Shown: positions 1 to 10,092 of the stretch, in pieces
How the letters are laid out: the number at the start of each line of letters is the position of its first letter
How positions within the stretch are numbered: position 1 is the stretch's first letter
From: Chytridium lagenaria
Lineage: Eukaryota > Chytridiomycota > Chytridiomycetes > Chytridiales > Chytridiaceae
Assembly: GCA_025449115.1 (NCBI GenBank)
Contig: JAHLKC010000257.1
Coordinates: forward strand, 1-27,885
Length of the DNA stretch: 27,885 nt
Direction of reading: 5' to 3'
The notes under the pieces: generated by a model
What the model was told of the DNA's origin: nothing
The model's input: only the letters and a program-made list of their open reading frames with translations
Database searches by the model: none
Translations under genes and position numbers: made by a program

Positions 1-67
1 AGAAGGCAGCCTGCGAGGAGAGCAAGGAAGCAGTAGATGAGTTCTCGTCCGCCATGTCTCTCCGCAT
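1..67 (-). CDS. possible 5' end of a leftward gene (partial)
   Basis: On the minus strand an ATG at 65-67 opens a frame that runs off the left edge. A second in-frame ATG lies at 53-55. The first residues after the second ATG read ADENSSTASLLSSQAAF, a serine/alanine-rich start with no recognisable domain. The about 220 bp between this start and the transposon end at 289 would be its promoter region. Only about 22 codons are visible, so the call rests on an open frame and composition alone, and the product is unknown. Confidence 0.25.
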   Translation of the reverse strand, partial: MRRDMADENSSTASLLSSQAAF

Positions 68-280
68 CCTCTCATCATGGTCTTCTCCCTCGTGAGCACG
101 AAAGCTTGATATCGGAGGAGCATCATCAACACCGCTCTCAGTTTGCATTTTGGCCGGCAGAGAGAGACGGAGAGAGATCAGCAAGAAATGGGACAAGCTC
201 TCCAGTGTACTTTTCAACAGTTTTGAGCACTTGGCTCTGTACCACCACTACACAAAACAATTTCGTCTCGATCGAGGAAA

Positions 281-288
281 TATATATT
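281..288. repeat. possible degraded 8-bp target-site duplication (left copy)
   Basis: TATATATT directly outside the left repeat compares with TATTTATC at 9061-9068, with six of eight identical positions. The low-complexity AT context makes a chance match plausible. Confidence 0.35.
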
Positions 289-598
289 CACCTAGTCTAG
301 AACTGGTCGGGTGCTCAACAAGCGCAAAAATTAGCCAAAAATTATGGGGTTGTCAGGGGTTAATTGCCGTGATCTGATCTGACCCAATTATGGGACTTTA
401 GCAAACTCAGAAATCGACAATCAATAATAAATGTTTATTAACAACTATTATTCTTTCCTTTTCAACAAACATGTCTCCGCAGACGCCGTCGACGGGACCA
501 TCATCACCCAAGGCTTGCTGGAAGTCCATGTCGCCACTGGATACCAATTGGCCTGTGAGGGTTCAATCCCCTCACAAGGTCTGGCAGCATGAGGAACG
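289..598 (+). repeat. left terminal inverted repeat of the KDZ element
   Basis: 310 bp that matches the reverse complement of 8752-9060. Differences seen: one extra T at about 360-361 (GGGGTTAATT here against GGGGTAATT) and T versus C at about 517. The match stops inward after GAGGAACG at 591-598 and outward at 289. The inner part holds a perfect 7-bp hairpin with a TTCAATC loop around 555-575. Confidence 0.95.
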
Positions 599-621
599 CA
601 ATGAGGGATTGACCACTTTTA

Positions 622-3600
622 TTGTATCAATTTCTCATGGACGACAGCAACAACAACAACGATGGTATCGACGAGTTATCAGAGTCTGCTGATTGGTATC
701 AGCGCCTCACAAAGAATCCGGAACGACTTTCAAGAGGGAGAGGAGCTACCGTTCAAGATGGGTTTACAATGAGAGTGGGTGGGCGGAGGGTGGATTACGG
801 TGTTCTTCCTCCTCCTAGAGCCCCTGTAGGCAGAAGTCGAGTGCTGGATGGGCCCATTCAACGCACTCCAGCAGCTTTGCGAGGCGAGAGAACCAGGTTG
901 CAACGAGAAAGGGAGCACAATATGAGACTGGAGTTGATGGGGAGGCATCAAGCAATGGAGCTCAACACCATCGCGCAAGATGCAGCAGCAATTAACAATC
1001 CCTCACCAGCACCAAACCTACGCTGGTTTGGTGAACGAGACTTTTAACGAATGGGATGCTGATGTCCCACCATCATCAATTACTGTGGACCCCTCGGCCG
1101 TCACACCGCTCTGCAAACAAAGCTGCCGCATATCAGCTGCCCAAGCCAATCCGGTATCGACGATTTCAACAAGTTTCGGATGCCACTCCTCTGGTCCTTT
1201 CTACAGCATTAACGTTAACCGAGAGATTGGATGTTATCAATCCACAACCTTGGGATGGAGCCTTCAAGGTCCGTGTAATTGTCTGGACGTTCCGATGAGG
1301 ACCTATTACATATCGCTTTGTGACGCGTAGTGGAATCGAAGAGATTCAGGCCAACGTTTTGCTTTGATCATCACGTTTCCATTAATCTCATTGAAATGGG
1401 CTTTAATGCCAAACTCCCGTAACGTCACCAAGTTGTTTACTTTTATTGAACTCTTCTAATCTACACCATTTTAGAGGTTGCTTTCAGCCTTGCCAAGATG
1501 CATAGGGTGGCAAGGTATCGAGAACACGCAGGAGTGTCTTTTCAAGCAGCGCTTGAAGCCGAATTTTCGCTGCGAGCAGACTCCGTCAAGTGGCTCCATG
1601 ATGGCGAACGCCCTCCGTTCTATGAGGAATTTCTGGATGCGATCCGGGAATACTTAATCATGTGCCATCTCATCTGGCATGGACGTATCTTACCAAGCAT
1701 CATCGAAAAACATGGGACAGGAAGAACAGTGTGTCCTTGCATGGGGAGAACGGACAGTAAGGGGGTACTGATTCAAATGTGCGATGGGTATTTTTCAGCC
1801 AAGAAACTAGACAAGGCGCATGGTGGTGGTGTGAGATTATAAGATAACCTCACCAAGAGGCATGAATGCGTCACTTATATAGACGTCGTACCTTTATCCT
1901 TATTTCCTTATTCCCGTTCCATTCTTTTCCCTCTCGGGGTTTTTCATAGTATTTCCCCATAGATACGAGAGAGGTTTTTATAGAAGGAAGGGCGGTCGAC
2001 GTGGTATGCCAACTTATGACATGCTACCACGTTGGTCGAGATGCCTGTTGTTGTTATTTGATTCCCCTTTATGTATTGTTTTATTATTTGTAGAAAGTTT
2101 AATAGATTTACGTTCACCCCAAAGACCTAGAAGGCCCTCTGGCTTCAGGCCAGCCTCTGGCTGAGCTTTCACCAACCCCTTTTATTATCTATAGTGTATT
2201 GAATGTTGCCAGCGGGTGCTCAGGTGATGGCGTCGCCGGGAGAGACCGCAACCCAGACCAAGATGAACTTCTAAGAAGGTATGAGCAGTAGAAATACGCC
2301 TTATTTGCATGATTCCTTCAAGGGTCTGGTCGGAGAACCACGTCTGTTGCTATATTGTTGACACATATGCCATCCCGATGTTTGGAGTGGGAGTAGCGGC
2401 ACATAAGAAGCCCGTGGATGGATGAGACAATAGAAACAACACGTTAAAACGGTTATAAGGAGCAGTAACGGAGACCTGACACATTCCTTGGAGTGGGATG
2501 GAATCCCTTCTCGTAGAACCCTTTCCCCTCGTCACTTTGGACCTAGTTATGAGGCATTCCCTTCATTTTCCCCCTTCTACTAACGATCAGAACGAAACAC
2601 AAACCACAGCACAACAAATCCTTGCATCCCTTAACGGATGAGTAGGGCTTTATTCTCGACTCTGGAGTACATCCAGGGAGTTAGTATCGTCACCTACAAT
2701 GTGGTTCTCTACCTCTGTATGTCAAGGCTGAGCAGAGGAGGCCACTGGAGAGAACTTCACAGTGGGGGGAATTATGGAATGCCGGAAATTTCAGAAGCGT
2801 TCTTTAAGGTACTATTATATTTTTCTACCTGCATTTATTAACCTGGCTAAGACTGCGAATGCTGAGTACATGACGAACACAATCCCCAACACAGAGATGA
2901 AGGTTAGAAATCTCTCGTGCACTTCGAAGTTCGTGGCAGGTGGTGAGGAGAATAGATCAAGTAGTCGAACGGAGGTCGCGGCAATCTTTGGAACGTTTTG
3001 TCGCCATGAAGTTTCAGGCTCGGTGTGGGGTATGTACATTAAACAAACATACTTTTAAATTGTACCAACACATTTTATTTTCTGACTAGATATTGATGTC
3101 GGGGAAAAGCTCATGTATGCGGTTTCGGCTGTCGAGGATCTAAGAGCCCGATATCCGAATCGAAAAATCGCATTAAGTTACGATATCGCTTGCAAGCTTG
3201 CTCCTCATATGAGTAAACACGGGCTCAACCCCCCTTATATGATGATGCTGCCGAAGTTACACGCTTACTGTCACGATCACGGATGCCAATCAATGTTTGC
3301 GCCGCAAGTTTTGATGGGACTGGGACACTTTGATGGGGAAGGATGCGAACGTCGGTGGTCTCTGTTATCAAGCGTCATCGGATATTCTACTCATCAAACC
3401 GTTGGCAACCGACGCCTTACAATTTCACTTGCAATGGACTCCGCGGACTTCCGGAAAGTTGCGAGGTTACGTTTATTATGATCTTTTATGTTTACAATTA
3501 TAAGTTATTAACTTAACGTACAGTGCACCTCGAATAATTTCAAAGAATATTTCAGACTCCCTAAATCGTCTCTTCAAGCTATCCCTCAAGCACGTCATGG

Positions 3601-4522
3601 AGGATATATCATCACGGAAAATGACGTACAAGGACGCCATCACGGTCAACCGGAAGAATCGACATGAGATGTACAAGACCTTCAAAGCTAAAAGGAAGAT
3701 ATCGAAAATCGGAAAGCAGCTTCGATTGGCAATTGATATTGAGGCTGCATCAATTCGCAGTATTCAAAGACTGATTAGATCACGAAAAGGTGTTTTTATT
3801 TTGTTTTCTTTTTTACAACGTCTAATTTTCCTTCCTTGTTTTTTAAAAAAAAAGGAACAACAATGACGGCCAAGCTGCGGGTGAAGTTGCGGCGGCACAC
3901 GGCTGATTTCCTTGGCCTTTTGAAGGACTATAACACGGGAACGGAGGAGATTCAGAAGAAGGCCGCAAAGCAGCTGAGCTTAACTGCTCGGGCAGCAGTG
4001 CTCGCCTCCATCGAGGAGGAGTTTCTAGACGGTCACGAAAAAAAGGAGGAAGATTTGGCTTTGGATTACAATGAGGTGGCAGATGCTTTTTATCTTGATT
4101 TGGACGACAAAGAGAAGGAGGTAGCGATGAAAGGAGGATTGACGGCTAAGGAGGTCTTTCAAGGGCTTGATTTGAAGACGGAGGACGATGATATTTTAGA
4201 GTATTGGAGGAATTTGGAGGATCTTGCTCTGCATAGAGCTGATTTAAGAAACTCCGTGGAATTCTTTATGGAAAGAGGTGCTTTTTGGGATGATGTGGAG
4301 CGAGCCGTGATGGATGAGATGCCACTATATGCAAGAGAACCAGCTCTTAGGCTCATTGAAAAGAGGCGCAAAGTGGATAAGGACATGGAGAAGGCTTGGG
4401 GGGATGTTTATTCTGGCTTTGATCCCAACAGCTACATCACGTTTAAGAGAGAGCACCTGGATGAAGTTGAGGATGGATTAGAGACATTGCTTGCTGATCA
4501 AATGATACATGTTGAAAATTAA
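622..4522 (+). pseudogene. KDZ transposase (multi-exon, 5' part frame-broken)
   Basis: This is the transposase expected to mobilise the element. Visible KDZ features in order: a GVSF segment near 1530; DGYFSA near 1785; a CxSKF...FCRHE segment (2920-3010); YDIACK (3180); LPKLHAYCHDHGCQ (3250); GLGHFDGEGCERRWSLLS (3320). The DGY, YDI and GEGCE acidic residues are the likely catalytic triad (inference). Consistent exons are 1475-1830, 2763-2808, 2852-3029, 3090-3465, 3524-3789 and 3855-4522, with introns of 43-65 nt except 1831-2762. The N-terminal exon (start ATG at 622 or 637, to 1431) has a stop at 1045, an in-frame TGA at 1296-1298, an extra base in TTTT near 1357-1360 and a missing base near 1418. 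The C-terminal exon is helical and charged. Full length would be about 895 residues. Either a decayed copy or one hit by sequencing indels; the RNase H-like core is open. Confidence 0.85.
1831..2762 (+). other. 932-bp intron-like interruption inside the transposase gene
   Basis: The frame before it ends at KLDKAHGGG and the frame after it resumes at GGNYGMPEISEAFFK, which joins naturally for this family. The segment begins GTGAGA and ends TTCACAG, like an intron, but is about fifteen times longer than the other introns. It has no long ORF. It contains an inverted repeat (ACGTGGTA near 2000 with TACCACGT near 2030) and a doubled CCTCTGGCT near 2137-2160. It may be an outsized intron or a small insertion that splices out. 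The downstream frame needs one extra base in a run of six G at 2764-2769. Confidence 0.5.
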
Positions 4523-5837
4523 ATAAATTGGTTTCCTTTGCTTTCCGTGAGTTTTCATTGTAATCGTCCTAATTTTGATGCATAGTTTGCTGGCGTATAG
4601 CTTGCGCCGGCGTTGAGTCTTTTTTTTTTGCTAAGGTCCCAACTGACAATCCGTTTTTCGAGAAATGTGGTTGGTCGACACGAAACTACGCGACATACGT
4701 TAAATGTAAGGAAAAATGTATTTGCATGTAATTACACTTAATAAACTATTTTTCTACCGTAATTAAAATGAAAGAACTAATTCGAATTTATATCTTGTAA
4801 AATTTACAGATTTAACATACACTAAACCTACACCCAATTAAAAAAAAACGACATTTTTTTATCTTCGAATAGTTTTTTGCAACCCGAACCCCTAAAGAAT
4901 CGCATTTAAAATGTAAAAATATATTCAACATATGTTTTAAATTCACAATCGGGTGTAAAAAAACTGATTTTTATAACTAAAGAACGATGTTTTTTCAACT
5001 TAACCGTTTCGTTTTTCACATTTTTGTCCGTTTCCTATTTAAGTTCTCAAATGCATCAACTTTAAATATGCGAATTGTAATCAGAGGTAAAATGCCGATA
5101 TATTATATACTAATGAAAGCAATCCGATAATTTTAAAGAAAAACCATCATCGGTGACGAAAACAAGAGGTCTCCGACACATACGTGATGGTAGCTGTTGT
5201 TTCCGACTTGAGTGAGTATTGGGGTTTTTTTCATATTTGTTCCTTAGTATATTTTTTGCTTAAATCTAGTTTTTCATCAACTTTTTTGAACGCCTTCAAG
5301 CACATTACAAAGTGCGGGTCCGACAAATGTAAGTCACAGAAATTCAAATCCTCTTTCCGAGCCCGTGCCCCAAGGAATTTCAATAATTTCTTGCAAATAT
5401 ATAGATGCACTTGTATTGAAGCGATAATGTTTGTTTGGTGCTCTTAACGCGAAAATTGCGCGTGGAAATGAATTTAATAGAAAATCGTTTGAGCCATGTC
5501 TGTTCAATAAATACGAATGGGAAGAAAAAACCGAAAACACCCAAGAACTTGTAAAATAAAGCGCTTGTAGAAGCATAATTTAGTGATTGTTCATTCATAA
5601 TATCCTCTTAAATCAAAGCTGTAAGATACAATCTTTGACAGCGTTTATCAGCACAGAGAGAGCTGATATTCATTTCGTTCTTTTTCCTGAACAAAAAGGC
5701 CTTTATTAAGATCTAATTAAACGCGTTAAAGGGTTGGTTTTTGTTGTGAAATGAGACTAACAATATAAAAGCATAGTAAAGAACGTGTTGATCATGATAA
5801 TATTGAAGTTTTATTAGTGTAACAGTTCAAGTAAAAC
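4523..5837. other. AT-rich spacer between the two transposon genes
   Basis: 1.3 kb of AT-rich sequence inside the element with many short A and T runs. Small ORFs on both strands show no domain, no splice pattern and poor composition. It presumably holds the transposase 3' end signals and the promoter of the second gene. A short near-palindrome (GCTTGCGCCGGCG) lies near 4600. I see no gene. Confidence 0.5.
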
Positions 5838-8620
5838 ATGAATCCTCAAGGCCAGCCATCACAACAACTGTACACGGCATTGTACACTCAATCCCTCCAT
5901 ACCAGATTATGCAGGCCACTCCATTACCGTTAATGCAATCTATTTACAACCCACGCACTCCACCTGGGTCGGCACAACAAGGATTGCCGACCAATCACCG
6001 AGTCATGTTTTCGGACATCGCTATAAATAGTACCCCAGAGCCTCGTGTCAACCCTCCCTTTTATCAGCAACAATCGCTGGCATTGGAAACTTCGAATCGC
6101 TTTGACGTTCCCGCCTTCAACCGGCAGCTGGCACAAGATCAACAAGAATTCCAGGGTTCTTATAGATTAGATAACCCAAACCGTCAACAGCCTGCACATT
6201 CCCGCGTTGGAGACGCTGATAGAACTCGTTCACCGTTTCAACAACCGTCTCCACCAATAGCCGGAACCCCAATTGGTGCTCGTCTTCTTCCCACCTCCCT
6301 AACCTTCCGTGGAGCTCCACCAATTCCATACGGAACCTCAGGTGCCTATCCCTCCCGACCCTACCCCTCCCAGCAACCACCAAATCCACGGGCTTATTCA
6401 CCAGCCCCTCATCAACCTGACCAGGTATGGTCCAGTCTCTCCCTTGCCTTCAGCACCAGGCAATCCCCAGCTGCTGCAGCAGCAGCCTCCAGCGCCTCTT
6501 CAGCAGCAGCAGCAGCACCAGCCTCCAGCGCCTCTTCAGCAGCAGCAGCAGCAGCAGATTCCAGCGCCGCGTCAATCTACCGACGACTTTCGGGCTACCG
6601 ATCTTGCAAGTGCGCTAAGAGGGAGCCCTATCGCGATAAATGCAGAAACAAATTCGGAAATAGTTAATTCAAGATCCAATGGCTCTGGCAGCTCCAAGCG
6701 ACGAACCAGAGAGGTACTGCAGAGGTAATTTTTTTTCCTTTCTGCTAGATATGAAGTCATATTTAAATGAAATAGGCATCCCTTACCACCAAAAAAAGAC
6801 GATACGAGTACACCCCCGAACAAAGAAACATTTTGGTAGATGCCTACAATAACGACATTATTCGAGGTGTCGCGGAATGTACCAACCAAATCAAGGGCAT
6901 AATCGAAAAACTTGGGGGAGGTTTGAGCAAAGATAATCCAAAACACATTACGAAAATAATGGTATGCATTTATGATCTCCTTTTTTTTACGTGCTAAACA
7001 AGTATTTAGATATGGTTTCGAAACCATGAGATGAGTTTAAAGAAAAAACAAAATCGTCATCAAGGAAATTTACCTAGAGATTCTGTTAATATCCCTTCAG
7101 TCAACTCTGGATTACCTAATTTTGATCCGGCAGCCATACCAAAGGTAGTTTTTGCAATAGTTTTATCTAAATTATCTTTTCTTTTCTTTTTTTCTCTTGT
7201 TTTGTTTATCAGGGCAAAATATATTCTGCCTTGCTTAATCGAAAAGAAAGCGAATCGCTTGGATATGCTTTATTTCGACACGAATATTGGAATAATTGGT
7301 CAACCACTAATAAAGGTAATTATATATTTTTCTTTTCTAAAGCACGTTTACAAGGAATGTTGGCCGACCCGCGCGACAACTTTAAAGACCACAAAGTCAA
7401 TGCCGAGTGGGATGCTTTGGATGAGGTTCGAAGAAACGAGTACTGCGTTACCGCGACTTCCTTATTGAAACGATTCAAATCTGGTGAGCTTACACCATCT
7501 AAAGAGGATACAGACGAAGTTTATCGACGGGCTTCTAATCATATCCATTCAGCAATAACCTACTTAAGTTTTATCTTTTCCTTCCTTTCATTCGACTAAC
7601 CCTTTTTTAGAAAATGCCAATATACCCTTCATGGGTATGATGTGGTGCCAGAATAAGAAGGGAAAACCGATAAAGACCCTTCATTCAAGTAGGTTATTAT
7701 ATATGAAATATTAACAATGTTTTAAGCCATGTTAGGTTCGCTGGTTTTTCATGAACTTAATGGTGGAGCATCCGAAGGGTACTGCAAACGCGCTTGGGCT
7801 ACGGCGTTCGACAAGTTGAGCAAGTACGAGGCAAGGAACGGCCGCCAACGTGATGCCAATGATTCAAGCTCGACTCCTCCCGCTCAGCCCATGGATGTTT
7901 CAACAGCGTCGAACCAACATGCGAGAAAGGATCCTGCGACTTATCAACAACACCTTGGCCCCAGTTCAATATAAATCTGTTCCGTGGACCGCGATCAACA
8001 CTGGTAGTCGGGAAGCACCTATCAAGTTTCGTTGTTTAGGCGTCAGCGATCAACTGGAGCAAAGGATTATCGTTGCCCTCTGCAAGAAGAACAAGAAGGA
8101 CTCTGAACTTACTCTTTTAGAGACTTACTTCGATTCCATTTGTGCAGCAAAGGGTTCGGGGTTCGTCGACAATCCGGTTTCTGATGCGGTGATTGAAGAG
8201 GAGGAGGATGAAGTTAGGGGAGATGAGGATGGTGAGAGCAACGTCACGGATGGCGGTAGTGATAGTGAGGACAGGATGGAGGTTGGGACTGGAGATATGC
8301 AGGGTGAGGTTGGTGAGGACGGGAGAGAAGTCGGAAATGATGACGACGACGAGGAGGATAGCAGCGAGGAGGGTGAGAGCGAGGAAGATGCCGATAGACA
8401 TGGTGATGGTGAGGGGAGGAGGGAAGTTGAAGATGCAGATGCGCAGGGTGAGGTCGGTGAGGACGGGAGAGAAGTCGGAAATGATGACGACGACGAGGAG
8501 GATAGCAGCGAGGAGGGTGAGAGCGAGGAAGATGCGGATAGAGATGGTGATGGTGAGGGGAGGAGGGAAGTTGAAGATGCAGATGTGCAGGGTGAGGTTG
8601 GTGAAGATAACGACGAGTAG
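5838..8620 (+). CDS. homeodomain-like protein with Q-rich N-terminus and acidic repeat tail, KDZ passenger gene
   Basis: The likely start is ATG 5838 (MNPQGQPSQQLYTALY). A proline/glutamine-rich region contains poly-Q runs (6465-6560). The second exon encodes KKRRYEYTPEQRNILVDAY, and across an intron comes IWFRNHEMSLKKKQNR, which resembles homeodomain helix 3 (W48, F49, N51), with Glu where the usual Arg53 sits and a longer helix 1-2 region. A conserved-looking unknown domain follows (GKIYSALLNRKE, FMGMMWCQNKKGKPIKTLHS, LVFHELNGG). The tail is Asp/Glu-rich with 48-residue repeats. Exons that fit: 5838-6713, 6776-6961, 7010-7144, 7213-7567, 7611-7688 and 7736-8620, introns of 43-68 nt. A 27-nt in-frame segment at 7315-7341 may or may not be spliced. 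Frameshifts occur near 5890, 6425 and 7930. About 840 residues. A nuclear DNA-binding role for the element is inference. Confidence 0.7.
8300..8610 (+). repeat. 144-bp tandem repeat encoding an acidic tail
   Basis: Two full copies (8300-8443 and 8444-8587) and a partial third (8588-8610) with period 144 bp, beginning CAGGGTGAGGT. Each unit encodes 48 residues rich in Asp, Glu and Ser, including GNDDDDEEDSSEEGESEED. The period is a multiple of three, so copy-number change would keep the frame. Copies differ by only a few bases. Confidence 0.95.
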
Positions 8621-8751
8621 GGAGAGGATGGTGAGGACATAGAGGGAGCGTGTGAATGACGAGGAAGACAGATAGTGAAGGGCATTATAAATGTTGTTCA
8701 TCTTAATGCAATAAAGCAAGCAGATATATAAATAAATAACCACTCTTTCAT
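8621..8751. other. 3' region of the passenger gene
   Basis: A short AT-rich stretch between the passenger gene stop and the right terminal repeat, with AATAAA-like strings (GCAATAAAGC near 8709, AAATAAATAA near 8730) that could serve in 3' end formation. Confidence 0.35.
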
Positions 8752-9060
8752 CGTTCCTCATGCTGCCAGACCTTGTGAGGGGATTGAACCCTCACAGGCC
8801 AATTGGTATCCAGTGGCGACATGGACTTCCAGCGAGCCTTGGGTGATGATGGTCCCGTCGACGGCGTCTGCGGAGACATGTTTGTTGAAAAGGAAAGAAT
8901 AATAGTTGTTAATAAACATTTATTATTGATTGTCGATTTCTGAGTTTGCTAAAGTCCCATAATTGGGTCAGATCAGATCACGGCAATTACCCCTGACAAC
9001 CCCATAATTTTTGGCTAATTTTTGCGCTTGTTGAGCACCCGACCAGTTCTAGACTAGGTG
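8752..9060 (-). repeat. right terminal inverted repeat of the KDZ element
   Basis: 309 bp, reverse complement of 289-598 with one substitution and one indel. The outermost bases are CTAGACTAGGTG ending at 9060. Sequence beyond 9060 no longer matches the left flank beyond six of eight bases. Confidence 0.95.
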
Positions 9061-10092
9061 TATTTATCGGAGGGCCTTTCTATTTTTATTATTTTCATTA
9101 AGCAGCAGACAGCCCACGAACGCAAGTGATCAACAAATACAAAAAGGTGTTGGGAGGGAACCGATATCCTTCCCAGAGCACACACTGCGCTGTCACAAAG
9201 TGATCAACGTAAAGGAATCGAACCCGAAAATTCTGGCACGAGAACTAACATCACTGTTGGAGGCGATCACAGCCTTGACTTCACCACCATATCTGCCTTG
9301 TTCTCCACCCCATTCACACACACGTACGCACGCCCACAAAAATACCTGCGTTACTTTGACCCTTCTCCCCGCTCTTTCAATATGACAGACATATGCGTAG
9401 AACAAACGCTAGAGCGACTGGCCCGCTCTTTGACACTATTACAACACGGCTCCACTGATTTATTGTTGAGCTACTTAATTATCCCAGTTCATCGAGTGAA
9501 CATTTATGGTCACCCCATGTATCCATCACTGGCTCTAGCTACTGAATGTAAGAAAGGCTAGACAATTCTCCTTCTTCGTCTATATTAAAAGACTTTGAAA
9601 TAACCATAACGTATTTTCGTAAAAAGAGGATTGTAATATGAAAAATACGTAAGCGCGCATCGCTTGAGTCTGTGCATTAGCACTCACGTCTAGACTCACT
9701 TTAACGCATTTCAAAATACCAATCAAATTATATATACAAATAATTATTAAGAACGGTTATCTATCTTTTCTCAAGTGAATAAAAGTTATGCACATCAAAA
9801 GCTGTAACATTGTTCCCGAGAAGGCATTGAATTACAAAGTCTGTAATAATAACTCTCAGTCCTTTTAAGGAAGATGACTCAGAGTGCGTGTAATATTAAT
9901 ATTGAAAGTTTGAACAAGACATAAAAATCATCACCATCAGCAACATTCACAAGGGAAAGAAAGAATCAAGAACGTTCATCCATGTCTCATACAAGGGGTT
10001 ATTACCCTGACAAACCGGAACCAGCGGTCCATCACGGGAAACCAAACGAGTTTACTTTGCATCATATTGACGACAACGGCGGGTTACAAGAT
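9061..10092. other. right flank of the transposon, mostly non-coding
   Basis: About 1 kb of AT-rich sequence. A small open frame from ATG 9382 to the stop ending at 9561 (about 59 codons, starting MTDICVEQTLERLARSLT) has no recognised domain and no matching exon around it. A GGGTTCGATTCC string on the minus strand near 9211-9222 resembles a tRNA B box, but no tRNA can be folded around it. I see no supported gene. Confidence 0.4.

Larger units (their letters stand above)
289..9060 (+). mobile_element. KDZ-type DNA transposon, 8.77 kb, with 310-bp terminal inverted repeats
   Basis: The segment is bounded by long near-perfect inverted repeats (289-598 and 8752-9060) beginning CACCTAGTCTAG. It encodes a KDZ (Kyakuja-Dileera-Zisupton) transposase and a second multi-exon gene, both rightward. 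The eight bases outside each end (TATATATT at 281-288, TATTTATC at 9061-9068) agree at six of eight positions, compatible with a worn 8-bp target duplication, the size reported for Zisupton elements, though the sequence is AT-rich. The two terminal repeats differ by one substitution and one single-base indel, so insertion is recent or the repeats have been homogenised. Confidence 0.9.

Noticed and set aside
500..590. A complete tRNA gene in the left terminal repeat around the TTCAATC hairpin
   Set aside because: The T-arm is good, but no matching acceptor 5' strand or A box is present upstream, so it is reported only as a hairpin with a B-box-like sequence.
6427..6618. Alternative Ala/Ser-rich or Ser-rich readings of the CAG repeat region
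   Set aside because: The poly-Gln frame continues into the basic segment that splices to the homeodomain-like exon, whereas the Ala and Ser frames do not.
8117..8761. Long minus-strand ORFs rich in Ser, Leu and Ile opposite the acidic repeat
   Set aside because: They are antisense shadows of the repetitive Asp/Glu codons of the passenger gene.
9195..9245. Minus-strand GGGTTCGATTCC resembling a tRNA B box
   Set aside because: The flanking bases do not form a proper T-arm stem, and no anticodon arm, D arm or acceptor stem can be placed around it.
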